The notes: a model not told the origin generated them from the letters alone. 64,000 nt of DNA from Malacoplasma penetrans HF-2 (GCF_000011225.1 NC_004432.1:310001-374000); one strand, 5' to 3'; positions 1-12,076 are shown, counted from the first letter of the stretch. Translations and numbers: made by a program.

Positions 1-1680
1 GATTATGGTCATGAAGATGCAAAATATCGTGATGATTACTATGATGACGATGATGATGACTGAGAAGAACGTGATTATCCGGATGAATATGATGAAGACT
101 ATCCAGATAGAAGAAAATCTAGTAGAGAAGATGATTTATATGATCAATATACAATAGGTGGAGAAAACCCTTATTTATATCAACAACCTCAAAAGAAAAA
201 GAAATCTTTATTTTGATCACTTATAAGTTTTTTAATTTTATCAATTGTTCTTATTGCAAGTGGTTTAACAGCATATCTTATTATTAGAAATAGAGTTTCA
301 TTTAATTCTAATCCTAATATTACTACTCAATATATGGTTGATACTAGCTCAACATCAAATCAGGCTATGAAGTATGTAGCTGAAAGAAGTTTATCTTTAT
401 CTTTTTATTTATCAAATGGTTCTAGTACTAGAGCAGTTTTTGGAACTGGTTGAATCTTTAATAAAGAAAAAGATTCAGATACATATTATATTGCTACAAA
501 TATCCATGTTGCAGCTGCATTAACATATGGAAATAAGAAGGTTTCAGATAATGAAGATTTTACAGGTTATTCATTATCTTCTGCTGCAGTTTCTTACATT
601 AACTATTCTAGTAACACTACTCCAATCTATAGTTCAGGAAATCTAAATGATGTTAAAACATCAATACCTGAAGTTGTTTATTTAGCAGACTCAAGTAATA
701 CAAGTTCTAGTTTTGGAAAAGCTTATCCAAATGACACTTCTTCTAATTATAAAAATTCACTTGATTTTGCAATTCTAAAATATGGCTTTAGTACTACAAA
801 TTTAACTAGTCATGTTTCATCAAGTAACTCAGCTGTTCAAACTTCTATCCAAAATTTTAGCAATTGATTAAAAAATGGATATGGTGCAAATCCAACACAA
901 TTTTACAGTACCCCAGTTTCAGGTTTAAATAATAGTAATCCTATTCAAAATACAACTTCAACAAATGAATTTTATACAAGAAAATACTATATGGGGGGAT
1001 ACCCAAATTTAAGTACAGGTGGTGGAGCTAAAATTGAATGAGTTGGTCTTTCAAATTTTCCAATTGCTACACCAGCAGGCGGAATAGCTGATTCTAATAT
1101 AACAACAGCAAATTATTTAGCTCATGCTTCAGGAAAGAGTCATGTAGATCAATCAGATGAAAAATGAAAAGAAGAAAATAAAATAGTTTATTACAATTCA
1201 ACTTCAAGTGTTGCCACTAATTATGTAAATGTGGGATTAAACGGTTTATTTGATGCAACTTCAGTAGCTGGTGCTTCTGGAAGTATGGTTGTTGCTAATT
1301 TAAGTGATGATGCTAACTCAACAAATTCTAGTTTTAAAGTTGTAGGAATTTATTGAGGTACTGAGGTTTTCAATTTCACTACAACATATCAAACTGTTGG
1401 TGTTGGGAGCTTATTAAATATTTCTGATTATCAAATTAATGGAACTACTTATAAAGGTTATGATGTTTTTGATGATGCAACAAAAGCTATTACTAGTAAA
1501 TTGGCTTCAGGTAAATCATTAGAATATTCTTATACTTCTAAAAACTCTCTTGTTACTAGTAATAGCACTGTAACAAATCCAACAACATCAAATAATATCT
1601 ACTCTTATTTCTCTACATCATGAAACTCAATTGATAACAATTATTCTCAATGTTTATATTCAATTGTTAAAAATGATTAG
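1..1680 (+). CDS. DUF31-type (trypsin-like) membrane-anchored serine protease, 5' truncated by window
   Basis: The frame is open from base 1 to TAG at 1678-1680, so the true start lies before the window. The first ~70 residues are hydrophilic and very rich in Asp, Glu, Tyr and Arg, including a run of six Asp. A Lys patch and one membrane segment follow (about residues 76-98). The extracellular part has the hallmarks of the mycoplasma DUF31 peptidase family: FGTGWIF, then NIHVA with the putative catalytic His (residue 169), LDFAILKYG with the Asp (residue 255), and GASGSMVVA with the Ser (residue 426). Residues are numbered from the window start. In this family some members cleave host immunoglobulin (MIP); whether this one does is unknown. 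Trp is encoded by TGA and a strong terminator follows. The family call is firm, the substrate is not. Confidence 0.82.
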
Positions 1681-1692
1681 TCATTATTAATT

Positions 1693-1754
1693 AAAAAATA
1701 ATAGCAAATTAACAAACATATTAATTTATATGGCTGTTAATGCTATTATTTTTT
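1693..1754 (+). terminator. intrinsic terminator after DUF31 protease
   Basis: The arm AAAAATAATAGCA pairs with TGCTATTATTTTT across a loop that contains a small secondary stem, and ends in a T run. Confidence 0.75.
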
Positions 1755-1875
1755 AATTACTTGCTCTTTTTGGTTTTAGTTAAATTAGAATAATATATGC
1801 AAAAAGTTTATTTTTGGATTGAAACTAACTTATTAAATATGAAAAAATAAAATAATGAACATTAGGGGTAAGAAA

Positions 1876-3894
1876 ATGCAAAAAGATAATTCATATATCA
1901 AAAAATTTAAAATCAGAAATTTCTTACCATTCTATATAGAAAAAGTAGATAATAAGTTCTTTAGTGGTACAAGCACTAACATTAATAAACACAATTCAGT
2001 AAAATCAAAAAATAAAAAAATGATAGCAAAACTAGATCCTGAAGAATCAGTTAAATTTTTTGATTCTCAAGGAATTGTTGATCACAATAATATTAAATAT
2101 TTATTGAACCAAATTATTTGAAAATTAGTAGCAAAAACAGGGAATAAAATTTATGACTTATTTTCAACTGTTGAAACTACAAGTTGAGGACAACCTTTAT
2201 TTTTATTTGAAAAATTTGAATTTGAAGATTTAAAAATTATTGGTAATACTTTAGCTGAAAAAAGATATATTTATTGTTTAAATATTGATCCTCAAAGTTA
2301 TCTATATAACTTTATTGAACAAATAGAAATTGCTTTTGTAATTGATGAAAAAAAGAAAAATATTTCAGGTGGTTTTTTCTTAAATAGTGGGCAATTTTTA
2401 CAATTAGATTCATTTGATGAAATTATTGAAAAATTCTATTACAACTCAATGATAAAAAGTTTTATTCATAAAGAATTATCTCCAATTTCAGTAAGTAATA
2501 TTTTGAGTTTAATGGATCTTTATACTGAAGATGATTTTTTAAAACTAAAAAATAAAAAAAATAAGAATATTAATAAATCAAAATCAGTAAATAAAAAATC
2601 TTTAGATGAACTAAAAAAATCATGAAATGAATATTTAAAAGAAAAAGTTTTTAATAGTCAAAATCCTAACTTATTAAAAAAGAAAAAATATTTAGAAAAT
2701 GATTTATTTTATGGTTTTTTAAATGTCATGTTATGTTGCTTAGCAATTTATGAAGAATTAAAAACCTATTTTTCAAACAGTGAGCCAGAACTTTACTTAC
2801 CTTTACTTAAAAAAATTGAATTTGTAAAAATTAATGATGACCAAAATAGTGAACAAGATTTCTATGAATTAATCTATTTAATTAAAAATAGATTTTTCCA
2901 TTTTGGTAAAGAAAAAATGAAAAATATAAAAAATCCAGAAGATGCATTAGAAGCTCTAATTAAGTTTGATAAATTTGAGAATGAATCATTTGGTTCTATA
3001 TCCACAATTTTTGAACTTAATAGAAATATTAATGCTCCTTTCTTAAATGATTATGAAGATATCTTTGTAAACTCTAAAGATTTAAAAATATTATTTCTTC
3101 TAGCTTTTGATTCAGATATATTGGGAATTAACTTATTGTCTGCAGATTTTTTAAACTATGATGCTTTTAATAAAAATATTAAAAGTATCAATTTTGATTC
3201 TTCTTGAAACAATTTAATAAAAGAACTAGTTTATAAAAACATATGTGAATGAAACTATAATTATGTAACTTTTGTAGATGCTTCATTCTCTGGGTTAATA
3301 ATCAAAAATAGTAATAGTGACATAAAAGACAAAGATCTAATGAATTTGCAGATGGAAGAAGATGGAATTTTTAACAATTACCTTTGATCTTTCATTTATG
3401 GTAAGACTTTGATTTGAAGATTACAAAACATTGAAGAAGATGTTCAGATTGCAAAAATAGAAAAGCCTTGAGAATTAAGAAATTATTTACAAGAACTTGA
3501 GATATTAAGACTTTCTAATATGGATGAATATTATGGAATTCAACAAGTTAAAAATATTGTTAACAAAATAGACTCATTCTATGAATTTAATAAGTTAAAT
3601 GATTTCTTAAAAGAAAAAATAACAAAAGATGATAAGTTGTTTGGTAAAGGTAAAGAAAGAAGAAACCTAGCTGCAACTTTTGTCTCGGCCACTATTTTTG
3701 GTATTTTAGATTTCTTTACTTGTGTCTTTTCTATATTAACTGTTACACAAGCAGAATTACAAGAAGTAAACTCCACAAACTTAATAGTAATTTTAGTTGG
3801 AAGTGTGTTTGCTATAATATTGTTTTTAATTCTTTCCTACATTATCTTTATTCCTTTTATTTTTAGAAAGAAAAAGAAAAATCAATTTTACTAA
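1876..3894 (+). CDS. membrane protein of unknown function, tandem paralog 1 (672 aa)
   Basis: I do not recognise this family. The ATG at 1876 is chosen because AGGGG lies about 8 bases upstream; an in-frame ATG at 1855 has no such site. The protein opens with a basic stretch and a motif also found in its neighbour (PFYIE). It has a long, mainly charged cytosolic-looking body with a Lys/Asn-rich linker near residue 230. It ends with two membrane segments (about residues 600-622 and 633-660) and a poly-Lys tail. Four-fold TGA/TGG use fits the host code. The next gene, 11 bases downstream, has the same layout, so the two form a tandem duplication and probably an operon. Anchoring at the C-terminus with the bulk in the cytosol is inferred from the charge pattern only. 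Confidence 0.7.
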
Positions 3895-3905
3895 GGAGGT
3901 TGTAT

Positions 3906-5948
3906 ATGTCAAAAATTAAAAATAAATATAATGGTATAAAAGTCAAAAATATATGACCTTTTTATATCGAAAATATTAACGAGAAATTTTTTGAAAGTTT
4001 ATCTAATCATTCAAATAAAGTTTTAGTTAATAAAATTCTTCCAAAAATCCAAAAGGGTTTTGATGAAGATGAAATGGAAAAATTTAATGAAATAGATAGT
4101 TTAACTAAAAGCTCTAAAATCCTTTTAATGTTAAATTTAATCTTACAAAAAATAGTTTCAAAAACAGGTTCATCAACAAGTGACTTATTATATTGTTTTG
4201 AAAAAAATAGATTTAATGAGCCAGTTTATATTAAACCATTAACATTTGAAAACAACTTTTATGCACATGCTAATAAGTCTAAATTTGATAACGAAAGAAA
4301 GTATGATTTCTTAATTGAAATTGATAGAAATTCATATTTAAAAAAATATATATCAAATATTCAACTTTCTTTCTTTTTAGAAGATGAAGCTAAGATGTTA
4401 TCTGGTGGTTTTTCAATTAACTTAGAACAAATATCTGATTCTAAAAATGAATTCCAAGAAATGGTAAATTCAATATATTTACATTCTTTGATTAAACACT
4501 TTATATCTAAGCAACTTTATCCATTATCTTTAGATAATTTATTAACAATTATAAGTAATGGAAATAAAGACTTTGAAATCTTATCTAAAAAAGTAAATAA
4601 GAATAGTAAGCATAATGTTAAACAACATAAGCCAAATAAGAAAATTAATTATGAAGAAATAACTATTCAAGATATTAAAGACAACTGAGATTATTTTATT
4701 AATAGAAAATATTTACAGTTTAAAAAACTTACTCCTAAAGAAAAGGAATATTTTGAAACTGATTTATTCTTCTCTATTTTAATTATTAATCTAATAATGT
4801 TAGCTTTATATGAAGAATTGAAGATTTACTTTACAAACGAGAATCCTGAAATCATTTTAAAGTTATTAGATAAACCATCAACAATTAAAGAAGACCCAAA
4901 CCAAAATGTGGAAACAGATTTCTATGAGTTAGCAAAATTCTTAAATCATAATTTTTTAGATAATACAAAATCTAAAAAGGTTAAAGAAATTAAAACTGCT
5001 GAAGAACTAATTGAAACCCTTAACTTACAAAAAAATATTTATGAGTTTTCATTTGGGATGCCAATCTTCTCAGTAGAAATTTATGCTTTAGAAGCTGGAA
5101 TAAAGTCTGCAACTGCAGAAGATACATTTAATGAAAACTTTGATTTAAAAATTTTCTTCTTAATGGTTATTTTCCCAGAATTATTTGGAATGGATTTAGC
5201 TACTGGTAATTTTATTGAATATGATCAATTACTAGATACTATTAAAGCAACTAATATTAACAATAGAAAAGTTACATTATCTTTTATGGACATGATTAAT
5301 AAAACTAAATGTGAATTTAATTATGATTACATGTCTTTTGTTGGTGATGAGCCATCAATGTTTATAGTAAAAAATGATACTAAAATTAGTAAGAGCAAAT
5401 TATTTACAAATGATGATTATGTACCAACTGGTTTATATGAAAACTATTTATGAGCACAAATCTTTATTCAATCTAGACTTTGAAAAAGTGTAAGTGTTGA
5501 AAAAGACTTTGCATATGATTGTGCTAATAATCATGCAACTTATCACAAAAACAAAATTAAAAAATTAGAAGACCTATCTTTCAGTTGATATGATGACTAT
5601 TATGGGATGAGTCAAATTAAACCAATTGTAACTAAAATAGATGAACAAATTAATTTAAGAAAATCAATTGAATCTTTAAGAATGAAAATAATTCAAAGAG
5701 ATGAATTATCTAAAAAAGACAAAGAAAGAGGAACAGTATTATTTGCATATATTGTTGCAACACTAATTGGGTTTATCAATTTCTTTGGGATGATCTTTAC
5801 AATTCTAACTGTTAAAAATCCTGCTGATGGATTAACACCCTTAAATATTGTTTTTATATGTATTGGTTCAGTTTTTGCTTCATTCTTGTTTTTCATCTTA
5901 GTATTTTTTGGAATTAAAGTTATTAAACCATTTAGAAAGAAAAGATAA
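3906..5948 (+). CDS. membrane protein of unknown function, tandem paralog 2 (680 aa)
   Basis: This is a diverged paralog of the gene just upstream. It shares WPFYIE near the start, a central LALYEELKIYF block, the DDYYGMSQIK / DEYYGIQQVK block, and a C-terminus with two membrane segments around FFxxxFxILTV. The start at 3906 has a strong ribosome binding site, GGAGG, 5 bases upstream and only 4 bases after the previous stop. Translation is therefore probably coupled. It ends at TAA 5946-5948 with no clear hairpin before ffh. Function is unknown; no catalytic motif could be picked out. Confidence 0.7.
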
Positions 5949-5970
5949 ATTTCATTTATTAAAAGTTTTA

Positions 5971-5999
5971 TATAAAATTATTAGAGTGTAAATAAGGAG
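5971..5999 (+). promoter_or_regulatory. candidate -10 box and ribosome binding site of ffh
   Basis: TATAAA at 5971-5976 could serve as a -10 box. AAGGAGA at 5993-5999 is a near-perfect Shine-Dalgarno sequence 9 bases before the ffh ATG. No clear -35 box is visible. Confidence 0.4.
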
Positions 6000-6008
6000 A
6001 GTTTTAAT

Positions 6009-7346
6009 ATGTTTAAATCAATGATTGCATCTATTGTTTCTAAAAACATGAAGAAGAAACTTGAGAATTCAACAATTAAAGAAGAGGATTTGGTTGAGGT
6101 TTTAAAACAAATTAGAATTTCATTATTGGATGCTGACGTTAATTTATCAGTTACTAAAAATCTAATTAAAAATATTAGAGAAGCAGCAGTTGGAACAATG
6201 GTAGACCCTGGACAAAAACCAGAAGATGCGTTGTTATTAATTATTAAAGAAGAATTAATTAAAGTTTTAGGATCTGAAACTAAGACAATTGATTTTGAAA
6301 AAAAGAAATTAAAAATAATGATGGTAGGTTTACAAGGTTCTGGTAAGACTACTACAGCTGCAAAAATTGCAAGTTTTGCAAAAGGTAAATTTGATAAGAA
6401 ACCATTGTTAGTAGCTTGTGATATTTATAGACCTGCAGCTATTGATCAATTGAGAACACTATCTGAAGAAATCAAAGTTGATTTCTATGATAAAAAACAA
6501 CAAGATCCAGTAAAAACTTCTAAAGAAGCTTTAGATATTGCTGATAAAAATAAAAATGATTTAGTAGTTATTGATACTGCTGGTAGATTGCATACAAATA
6601 AAGAATTAATGGAAGAGTTGCAAAAAATTAAAAAAGCAACAAACCCAGATGAAATCTTATTAGTGGTGGATGCAATGGCTGGTCAAGATATTACTAATGT
6701 TGCTCAAGAATTCCATAATAATTTAAACCTTACAGGGATTGTAATTACTAAATTGGATTCTGATGCTAGAGCAGGTGCTGCTTTATCTCTTAGATCAATT
6801 TTAGATGTTCCAATTAAATTAACAGGGGTTGGGGAAAAAGTAGGATCGCTAGATGTTTTCCACCCTGAAAGAATTGTTGATAAAATCCTAGGTTTTGGTG
6901 ACATGATTACATTAGCTGAACAAGCTGCTGAAAACTTGGATGAAAAAGTTGTTAAAAGATCTTTCCAAAAAATGTTATCTGGAAAAATGGATCTAGAAGA
7001 TTTAATGAATCAAATGGAACAACTTTCAAAAATGGGATCAATTGGTTCAATTATGAACATGCTTCCAAATTCTCCTAAAATTACTGAAGATAAAATTAAT
7101 GATATTGAACAAAAGATGAAAGTATGAAAAGTGCTTTTATCTTCTATGACTCTAAAAGAAAGAAGAAATCCATCTCTTTTAAAGAAGAACCCTAATAGAA
7201 GAATCAGAATCATTAAGGGTTCAGGTAGAAAAGCTGATGAACTAAACAAAATGTTAAGTGAATGAGAAAAAGCAAAAGAAAGAATGGAAACAATTGGTAA
7301 ACAAATTAAAAAGGGACAAAACCCTTTTTCAAGTTGAATGAAATAA
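6009..7346 (+). CDS. ffh: signal recognition particle protein Ffh (SRP54 GTPase)
   Basis: This is the protein subunit of the signal recognition particle. It binds 4.5S RNA and signal peptides and docks ribosomes to the membrane through FtsY. The N domain (about 1-85) is followed by the G domain with GLQGSGKTTTAAK (G1, near residue 107), DIYRPAAIDQL, DTAGRLH (G3), TKLDSDARAG (G4) and TGVGEKVGSLDVFHPE. The Met-rich M domain follows, with RRIRIIKGSGR for SRP RNA contact. The 445 aa length is normal. One internal TGA falls at a Trp before the M-domain helices, and two more lie near the C-terminus. The start is set by AAGGAGA 9 bases upstream. Confidence 0.97.
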
Positions 7347-7369
7347 GCAATTTTAATATTGCTTTTTTT
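7345..7369 (+). terminator. intrinsic terminator after ffh
   Basis: AAGCAAT pairs with ATTGCTT across a six-base loop, followed by T7. It overlaps the ffh stop codon. Confidence 0.75.
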
Positions 7370-7423
7370 ATTTATATAAAGTATGTATAATTATTTATAA
7401 AATCAATATTAAATGAGATATCT

Positions 7424-8369
7424 GTGGGTTTATTTTTATTAGTTATTTTTATTTTGTTAGCTATAATGGTTGGTCTAACAATTCATGAGATTGGTCACTT
7501 TGTATTTGCTAAACTTTTTAAAGTAAATGTTAAAGAGTTTGCAATAGGAATAGGGCCTAAAATTTATAGTAAGCAATTTACTAACATTAAATTTTCCATC
7601 AACTTATTACCTATCATGGCATTTGTAAGAATTGATAGTAAAAAATCTTTACAGGTTTTTGGTGAACTTAGAGATGAGTACCAAAAAGAGGCTGATGAAT
7701 ATTATTTACAACATAAAGAAATTTTAGATGGATGTGAAAAATATATAACCATTGAAAAAAATGGACAACTTAGAAAACAATCAACATGACATGTTAGAGC
7801 AAAGTATAATAGCTATTTAAAAAAGATTGATAAGTATGCTAATTTTTCAAGAAAAATTGATGGGACTTTGATAATTGATGAAGTTCCAAAATGACAACAA
7901 TTAATAATCTATTTTGGTGGAATCTTTTTTAACTTAATTTTGTTTGGACTTTTTTATTTAATCCAAGTAACAGCATTAAATAATAACTCAAATCCTTTTA
8001 TTCAAATTGGGGATTCATTCTTAACAATTTTAAAAAACATGGTTTTCTATAATGCTTGAACAACAGGACCAAAAGCACCAGGAACTTCATTTGGTAGTGT
8101 TGCTGAAGTAGGGGGGGCAAGGTGGAATAAGTTCCAACCAATTACCACTAGTAATAGTTAACTACTTTGCATTATTTAACTTAATGCTATTCCTATTTAA
8201 CTTCATTCCTATTCCACCATTAGATGGATATAAAATTGTTTGTACAATATTCTCAGGTGCTAAGAAAATGAAAATTCCAGATAAAGTAAAAACTTATTTT
8301 GAAATATTTGGAATGCTATTAATGATTTACATTTTTATAACTGCAATAGTTGCAGACTTCTTATTATAG
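7424..8369 (+). pseudogene. site-2 / RseP-type M50 membrane metalloprotease, frameshifted in a G7 run
   Basis: The N-terminus is a membrane segment containing HEIGH, the M50 zinc motif, after a GTG start at 7424 (no ATG or good SD is available; a TATAAA-like box ends about 20 bases upstream, so the message may be leaderless). As written the frame ends at TAA 8159-8161. The second half of the family signature, FNFIPIPPLDGYK with the zinc-binding Asp, lies in another frame up to TAG 8367-8369. Reading the G run at 8111-8117 as six Gs instead of seven joins both parts as VGGQGGISSNQ and gives about 314 aa. The protease class normally cleaves membrane-embedded substrates. It is either a real mutation, a slippage-controlled gene, or a sequencing error in a homopolymer. 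Confidence 0.8.
8111..8117 (+). repeat. homopolymer G7 at the frameshift point
   Basis: A run of seven G is exceptional in this AT-rich window. It sits exactly where the M50 protease frame must shift by one base. Confidence 0.9.
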
Positions 8370-8376
8370 AAATTGA

Positions 8377-8410
8377 AATATTAAGTGATAAGTCACTTAA
8401 TATTTTTTTT
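8377..8410 (+). terminator. intrinsic terminator after M50 protease
   Basis: A perfect 12-bp stem, AATATTAAGTGA / TCACTTAATATT, with loop TAAG and a T tail. Confidence 0.85.
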
Positions 8411-8582
8411 ATTCATTTTTTATATCTTATTAGTTTTTGAAATTATAAATAAGTCTTGATGACGATTAATAATATTTATAACAGTTACTAGTTACAAGAC
8501 ATTAACAATAATCTAATGTCCTTAAAGATTAATGGAGTAAATATAGAAATAGAATAAATTTAGGATATAGATGGTATTTAAC

Positions 8583-11500
8583 ATGAATAAAAAATCAAAA
8601 AAAATAATTTTGTCCACTACAAGTTCAGTTTTAAGTATTGCAACTGCTTTATCAATTGCATTACCAATAACTAACAATGCAATAAAAAATTATTCTATTA
8701 CCAATGTTTCTTCAACCAATCAAGTAACAACAGAAAGTAAAATTATTCCATCTGAAGTTAATGATCAGAATGCCAATATTTCTACCAATAATGGGCCAGT
8801 AACATTTTTAGGAAATAAAATTACTGCTCTTGATTGATTTGGTAATGAATTATGATCAATAGATTTTTCTCAAAAAGTTCCAGATAAAGATGGTGCAACT
8901 CCTGGGAACAATTATGATGGAGCCTGAAAACGTGCGTGATTTAATTGAGACTACAATAGAAGCACTGACACTATATGGGTTTTAGGTTCTTGATCAGTTA
9001 AAAATAATAAGCAACCCTTATTTGAAATAAAAGCTGCAGATGGAACCATTACTAAGACTCATGAAATAAATTATGCAGAATTTACAAGTTCTTTGGGCCA
9101 AGCAAATAATTCTAATGTTTATCGTTTTGTCTCTGCACTTTCTTCTGGAAAAGTAATGGTATATGGAGGGGCTGGAACTACATATAATGGTAAAGCAATT
9201 TTATATGATCCTAAAACTTTGAAAGGTACAGTGCTTAATGGTAATTCATCAGATGATAAAATTTTACCTCTAAAGAATACTAGTTATGGTTCTGACTACA
9301 AATGGTATTTTTTCAATTTAATTCCTGTTGCAACAAATAGAAACATTGTTGAAGTAGTTACTTTTGCAAATAAGGAAACTTCAGGAGATGCAGGTAATGG
9401 ATTAGCCAACTACAATGTTTATTTTTTACTTGTGGATGATGAACTTAATATGGTTTACAACCAAAATACAAATAATCCATGATCTAAACATGTTTTAGTG
9501 GCAAATGGTATTTCTGGGTATAGAAACTCTAAAGTTACACCACAACGTGATTACTACTCACTATTAGATGGAAGAGTTGTAACAGTAGTTTATAATACTG
9601 CTATTATTATTGATGCAAAAAATTCTAATGATATTAAGTATGGGACTTATCCCGTGTCTGAAAGTAAGTGGATTAAATCATGAGCATTCGATTCAAATCA
9701 AAACTTATACTTTAAATTTAAAGATGAATCAAATATTTATAAGGTGTCAGGTTCTGTGTGACAAACTATAAATAATAACACTACATCAATTCCTCTTTAT
9801 GTATATTTAGATCTTAAAGGTATAGGAAGTACAAGTGCATATGCAAATGATTTAATTATGTACAATGTTTATGGCTATACTGGCCAGTTAATGATGATTA
9901 ATTCTAAATATAATAGTTTAGTTAATACAAGTAATTCAAATATAACAACTGACAATAACCCACAGAATTATGGTTTAGCATTAGCTGTTACGCAAAATGC
10001 TAATCTACAAGATAAAGGTGACTACAAAGGGATATTAAATGGGCCTGACACTTTTCAAAAGGCTTCAGACTTTGAACTTAGTAGTTCAGCTTTATCATCT
10101 AAAATTCCAAGTGAAATTACTAAAGATGATATAGAAACTTCAAATGGTGGTTTCATGAAAGATTCTACAGATTTCACTATAAAATCTATGGATGATAAAA
10201 CTGGAAGTATTCAAATAGAATGTAAGTTATATCAAATTCCTTGATTTACTACTTCTTTACCCGAAGGTATTACACCTAAGATTATTACTAAACAATATAC
10301 TACAACTAAAAAGATAGCTGATAAAACATCATGAAAAACTTTGACTACTTCTACAGATTATGATTTCTTAAATATGAAACCATCTAAAATCACTGAAGAA
10401 GATGTAACTAATTTAGATCCCTTCCAAGTTTCTTTCCAATCACAAACAATTGTTGATAGCACAGGCAAAATCTTATATCCTAAAAAAACATATTCTGTAG
10501 GAACTAAAAATGATTCTAATGGACAAGTAGAAGTAAAAATTAAATATGAATATATCCCAATGGGAATAACATATTCAAATGATACTAAAGCAACAACTTA
10601 TGATGCTAGTCATACATATACAGTATTTAATAGTTCAACTACTCCTGCATTTAAATTCATGGGTCAAAACGGAAGCAGCAGTTCAATTGATATAAGCAAA
10701 GTTTCAGAACTAAAAAATTTACTAAGTGCAGACACACTACCTTCTTCATTTTTGAGTTTAAACTCTTCATCAGATAAAACAAATTCAGCATTCCTTCAAT
10801 TCATTAACACTAATGAAAGTAAAGGTTACCCAATTTCTAAAATGAAGTTTACTGTAACTGCAAATGATAACTCTGGTTCATTAACAATAAAAGCCGATAT
10901 GCCAGCATCTTATTCACCTGAAAATACAGCAAAGAGTTTTAGTGTTACTTATACAGGATTAAATAGAGCTTCAAACTATAGTTTTAGTTTTAAAGATGTA
11001 ACTAAAATTGGAACTCAAAATATAAATGCTATTCTTCCATCAGCAGTAACTGATGGAGACATCATTAATAACTTCCTACAATACAATGGTTTTAATTCAA
11101 ATGACTTTTCGATTGTTAAAACTGTAAATGATGAAACTGGAGAATTGACAGTAGCAATAAACTTAGATAAAACATATGCTACTGCAATTGGAAACAGTGG
11201 ACATGGATTTAATAACTATACTGCAACAAAAGTATTTACTGGTTTCATGACTAAAGATGAATACAATAAAAGATTTGATGTTCAATTTTTAAGCGATACT
11301 GATAATAAGTTAATTCAATTAAAACAAATGCAAGCAGCAAAAATTTATGAAAGTTTTAAAGGTACTTCTCCAACAAGTTTGCAAGTGGGTAATCAAACTT
11401 ATAGTGACTTAAAAGATTTAATTAAAAAACTATTAGTACAAAGTTCAGGAACTTCAATTCCAGCAGATTGAAGTGATAGTTCAATAACTGCTGATATGTA

Positions 11501-11945
11501 TATAGATAATGCACAAGGAACAATTAGCTTCTATGTAAAAATACCACAAGATAAAATAACTGGTAGTAATAGTGATATTAACTTAGTTGTAAACTATACT
11601 GGTTTTGTTAAAGGTAATATAGACAACACTAGTGATAATTTATCTTTCATTGCTGATAACATGTTAAAAAGTTATTTGATAAGTAATGGTGATACTACAG
11701 AAGAAGATTTTAATAAATTTACTCCTGATACTTTTGCTAAATGATTAGAAGATTCAAATTACCAAAAAGCTTTAAAACTTATTTCATATAAGAGTGGTCA
11801 ATATGAAGATTTATTAAATACTAGTAAATATAAAATATCTGTAATTGCTAATGAAACTCAAAGAACAGTTTCAGTATTCATTCTTTTTAGTGATGTAACA
11901 GATCCAAAATCATTAAAAGAATATTCAGTAACTTATACTATTTAA
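8583..11945 (+). CDS. large surface protein paralog A1 (propeller-like + lipoprotein-associated repeats), 1120 aa
   Basis: This is the first of eight paralogs, open from ATG 8583 to TAA 11943-11945 with Trp mostly as TGA. A hydrophobic segment (about residues 8-28, SVLSIATALSIALPI) lacks a lipobox Cys, so it is a signal peptide or N-terminal anchor. The family-constant block EVNDQNANIST...ITALDWFGN comes next. Residues ~80-490 show recurring short strand motifs ending in small-residue turns (VMVYGGAG, AIIIDA, LYFKFKDE, KVSGSVW). They look like blades of a beta-propeller; this is inference. Residues ~505-1120 hold at least five diverged copies of a P-S-x-(I/V)-T...D-D-x-x-G-x-(L/I) module like the mycoplasma lipoprotein-associated domain. 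In the last modules A1 has the KIPQDKITGSNSDINLV variant shared with A3. An in-frame ATG at 8571 is possible. Surface location is inferred. Confidence 0.82.
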
Positions 11946-11957
11946 ATTAAACAAATG

Positions 11958-11993
11958 AAATATTGAGTTAAAAAAATAACTCGATATTTTTTT
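11958..11993 (+). terminator. intrinsic terminator after A1
   Basis: AAATATTGAGTTA pairs with TAACTCGATATT (one G-T wobble), followed by a T run. Confidence 0.8.
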
Positions 11994-12023
11994 ATTTATT
12001 AAATATGTGTAAGGAGATTTAAA

Positions 12024-12057
12024 AAATATTTTTATTAGTTAATAGTTGCAGTACTTT
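12024..12057 (+). promoter_or_regulatory. conserved upstream box of A2
   Basis: The sequence AAATATTTTTATTAGTTA followed by ATAGTTGCAGTACTTT also occurs, almost unchanged, before A3, A4 and A6. In each case it ends 79-81 bases before the start codon. Its role is unknown; a regulator site, promoter part or recombination site would all fit. Confidence 0.6.
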
Positions 12058-12076
12058 GTAAGTTTTTAAAAGCCAG

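Noticed and set aside
1-1680. MIB-MIP immunoglobulin cleavage system formed by the DUF31 protease and A1
   Set aside because: The protease is separated from the array by three unrelated genes and a broken one, and the A family shows no recognisable MIB feature.
3579-3776. Minus-strand ORFs inside the tandem membrane proteins, ffh and the array
   Set aside because: They lie antisense to well-supported genes, have no SD and have no recognisable product.
8460-8560. Invertible promoter before A1, suggested by GACATTA...TAATGTC
   Set aside because: The arms are 7 bp and only 9 bases apart, so it is a small hairpin; no 12-bp pair at ~135 bp spacing was found before any A gene.
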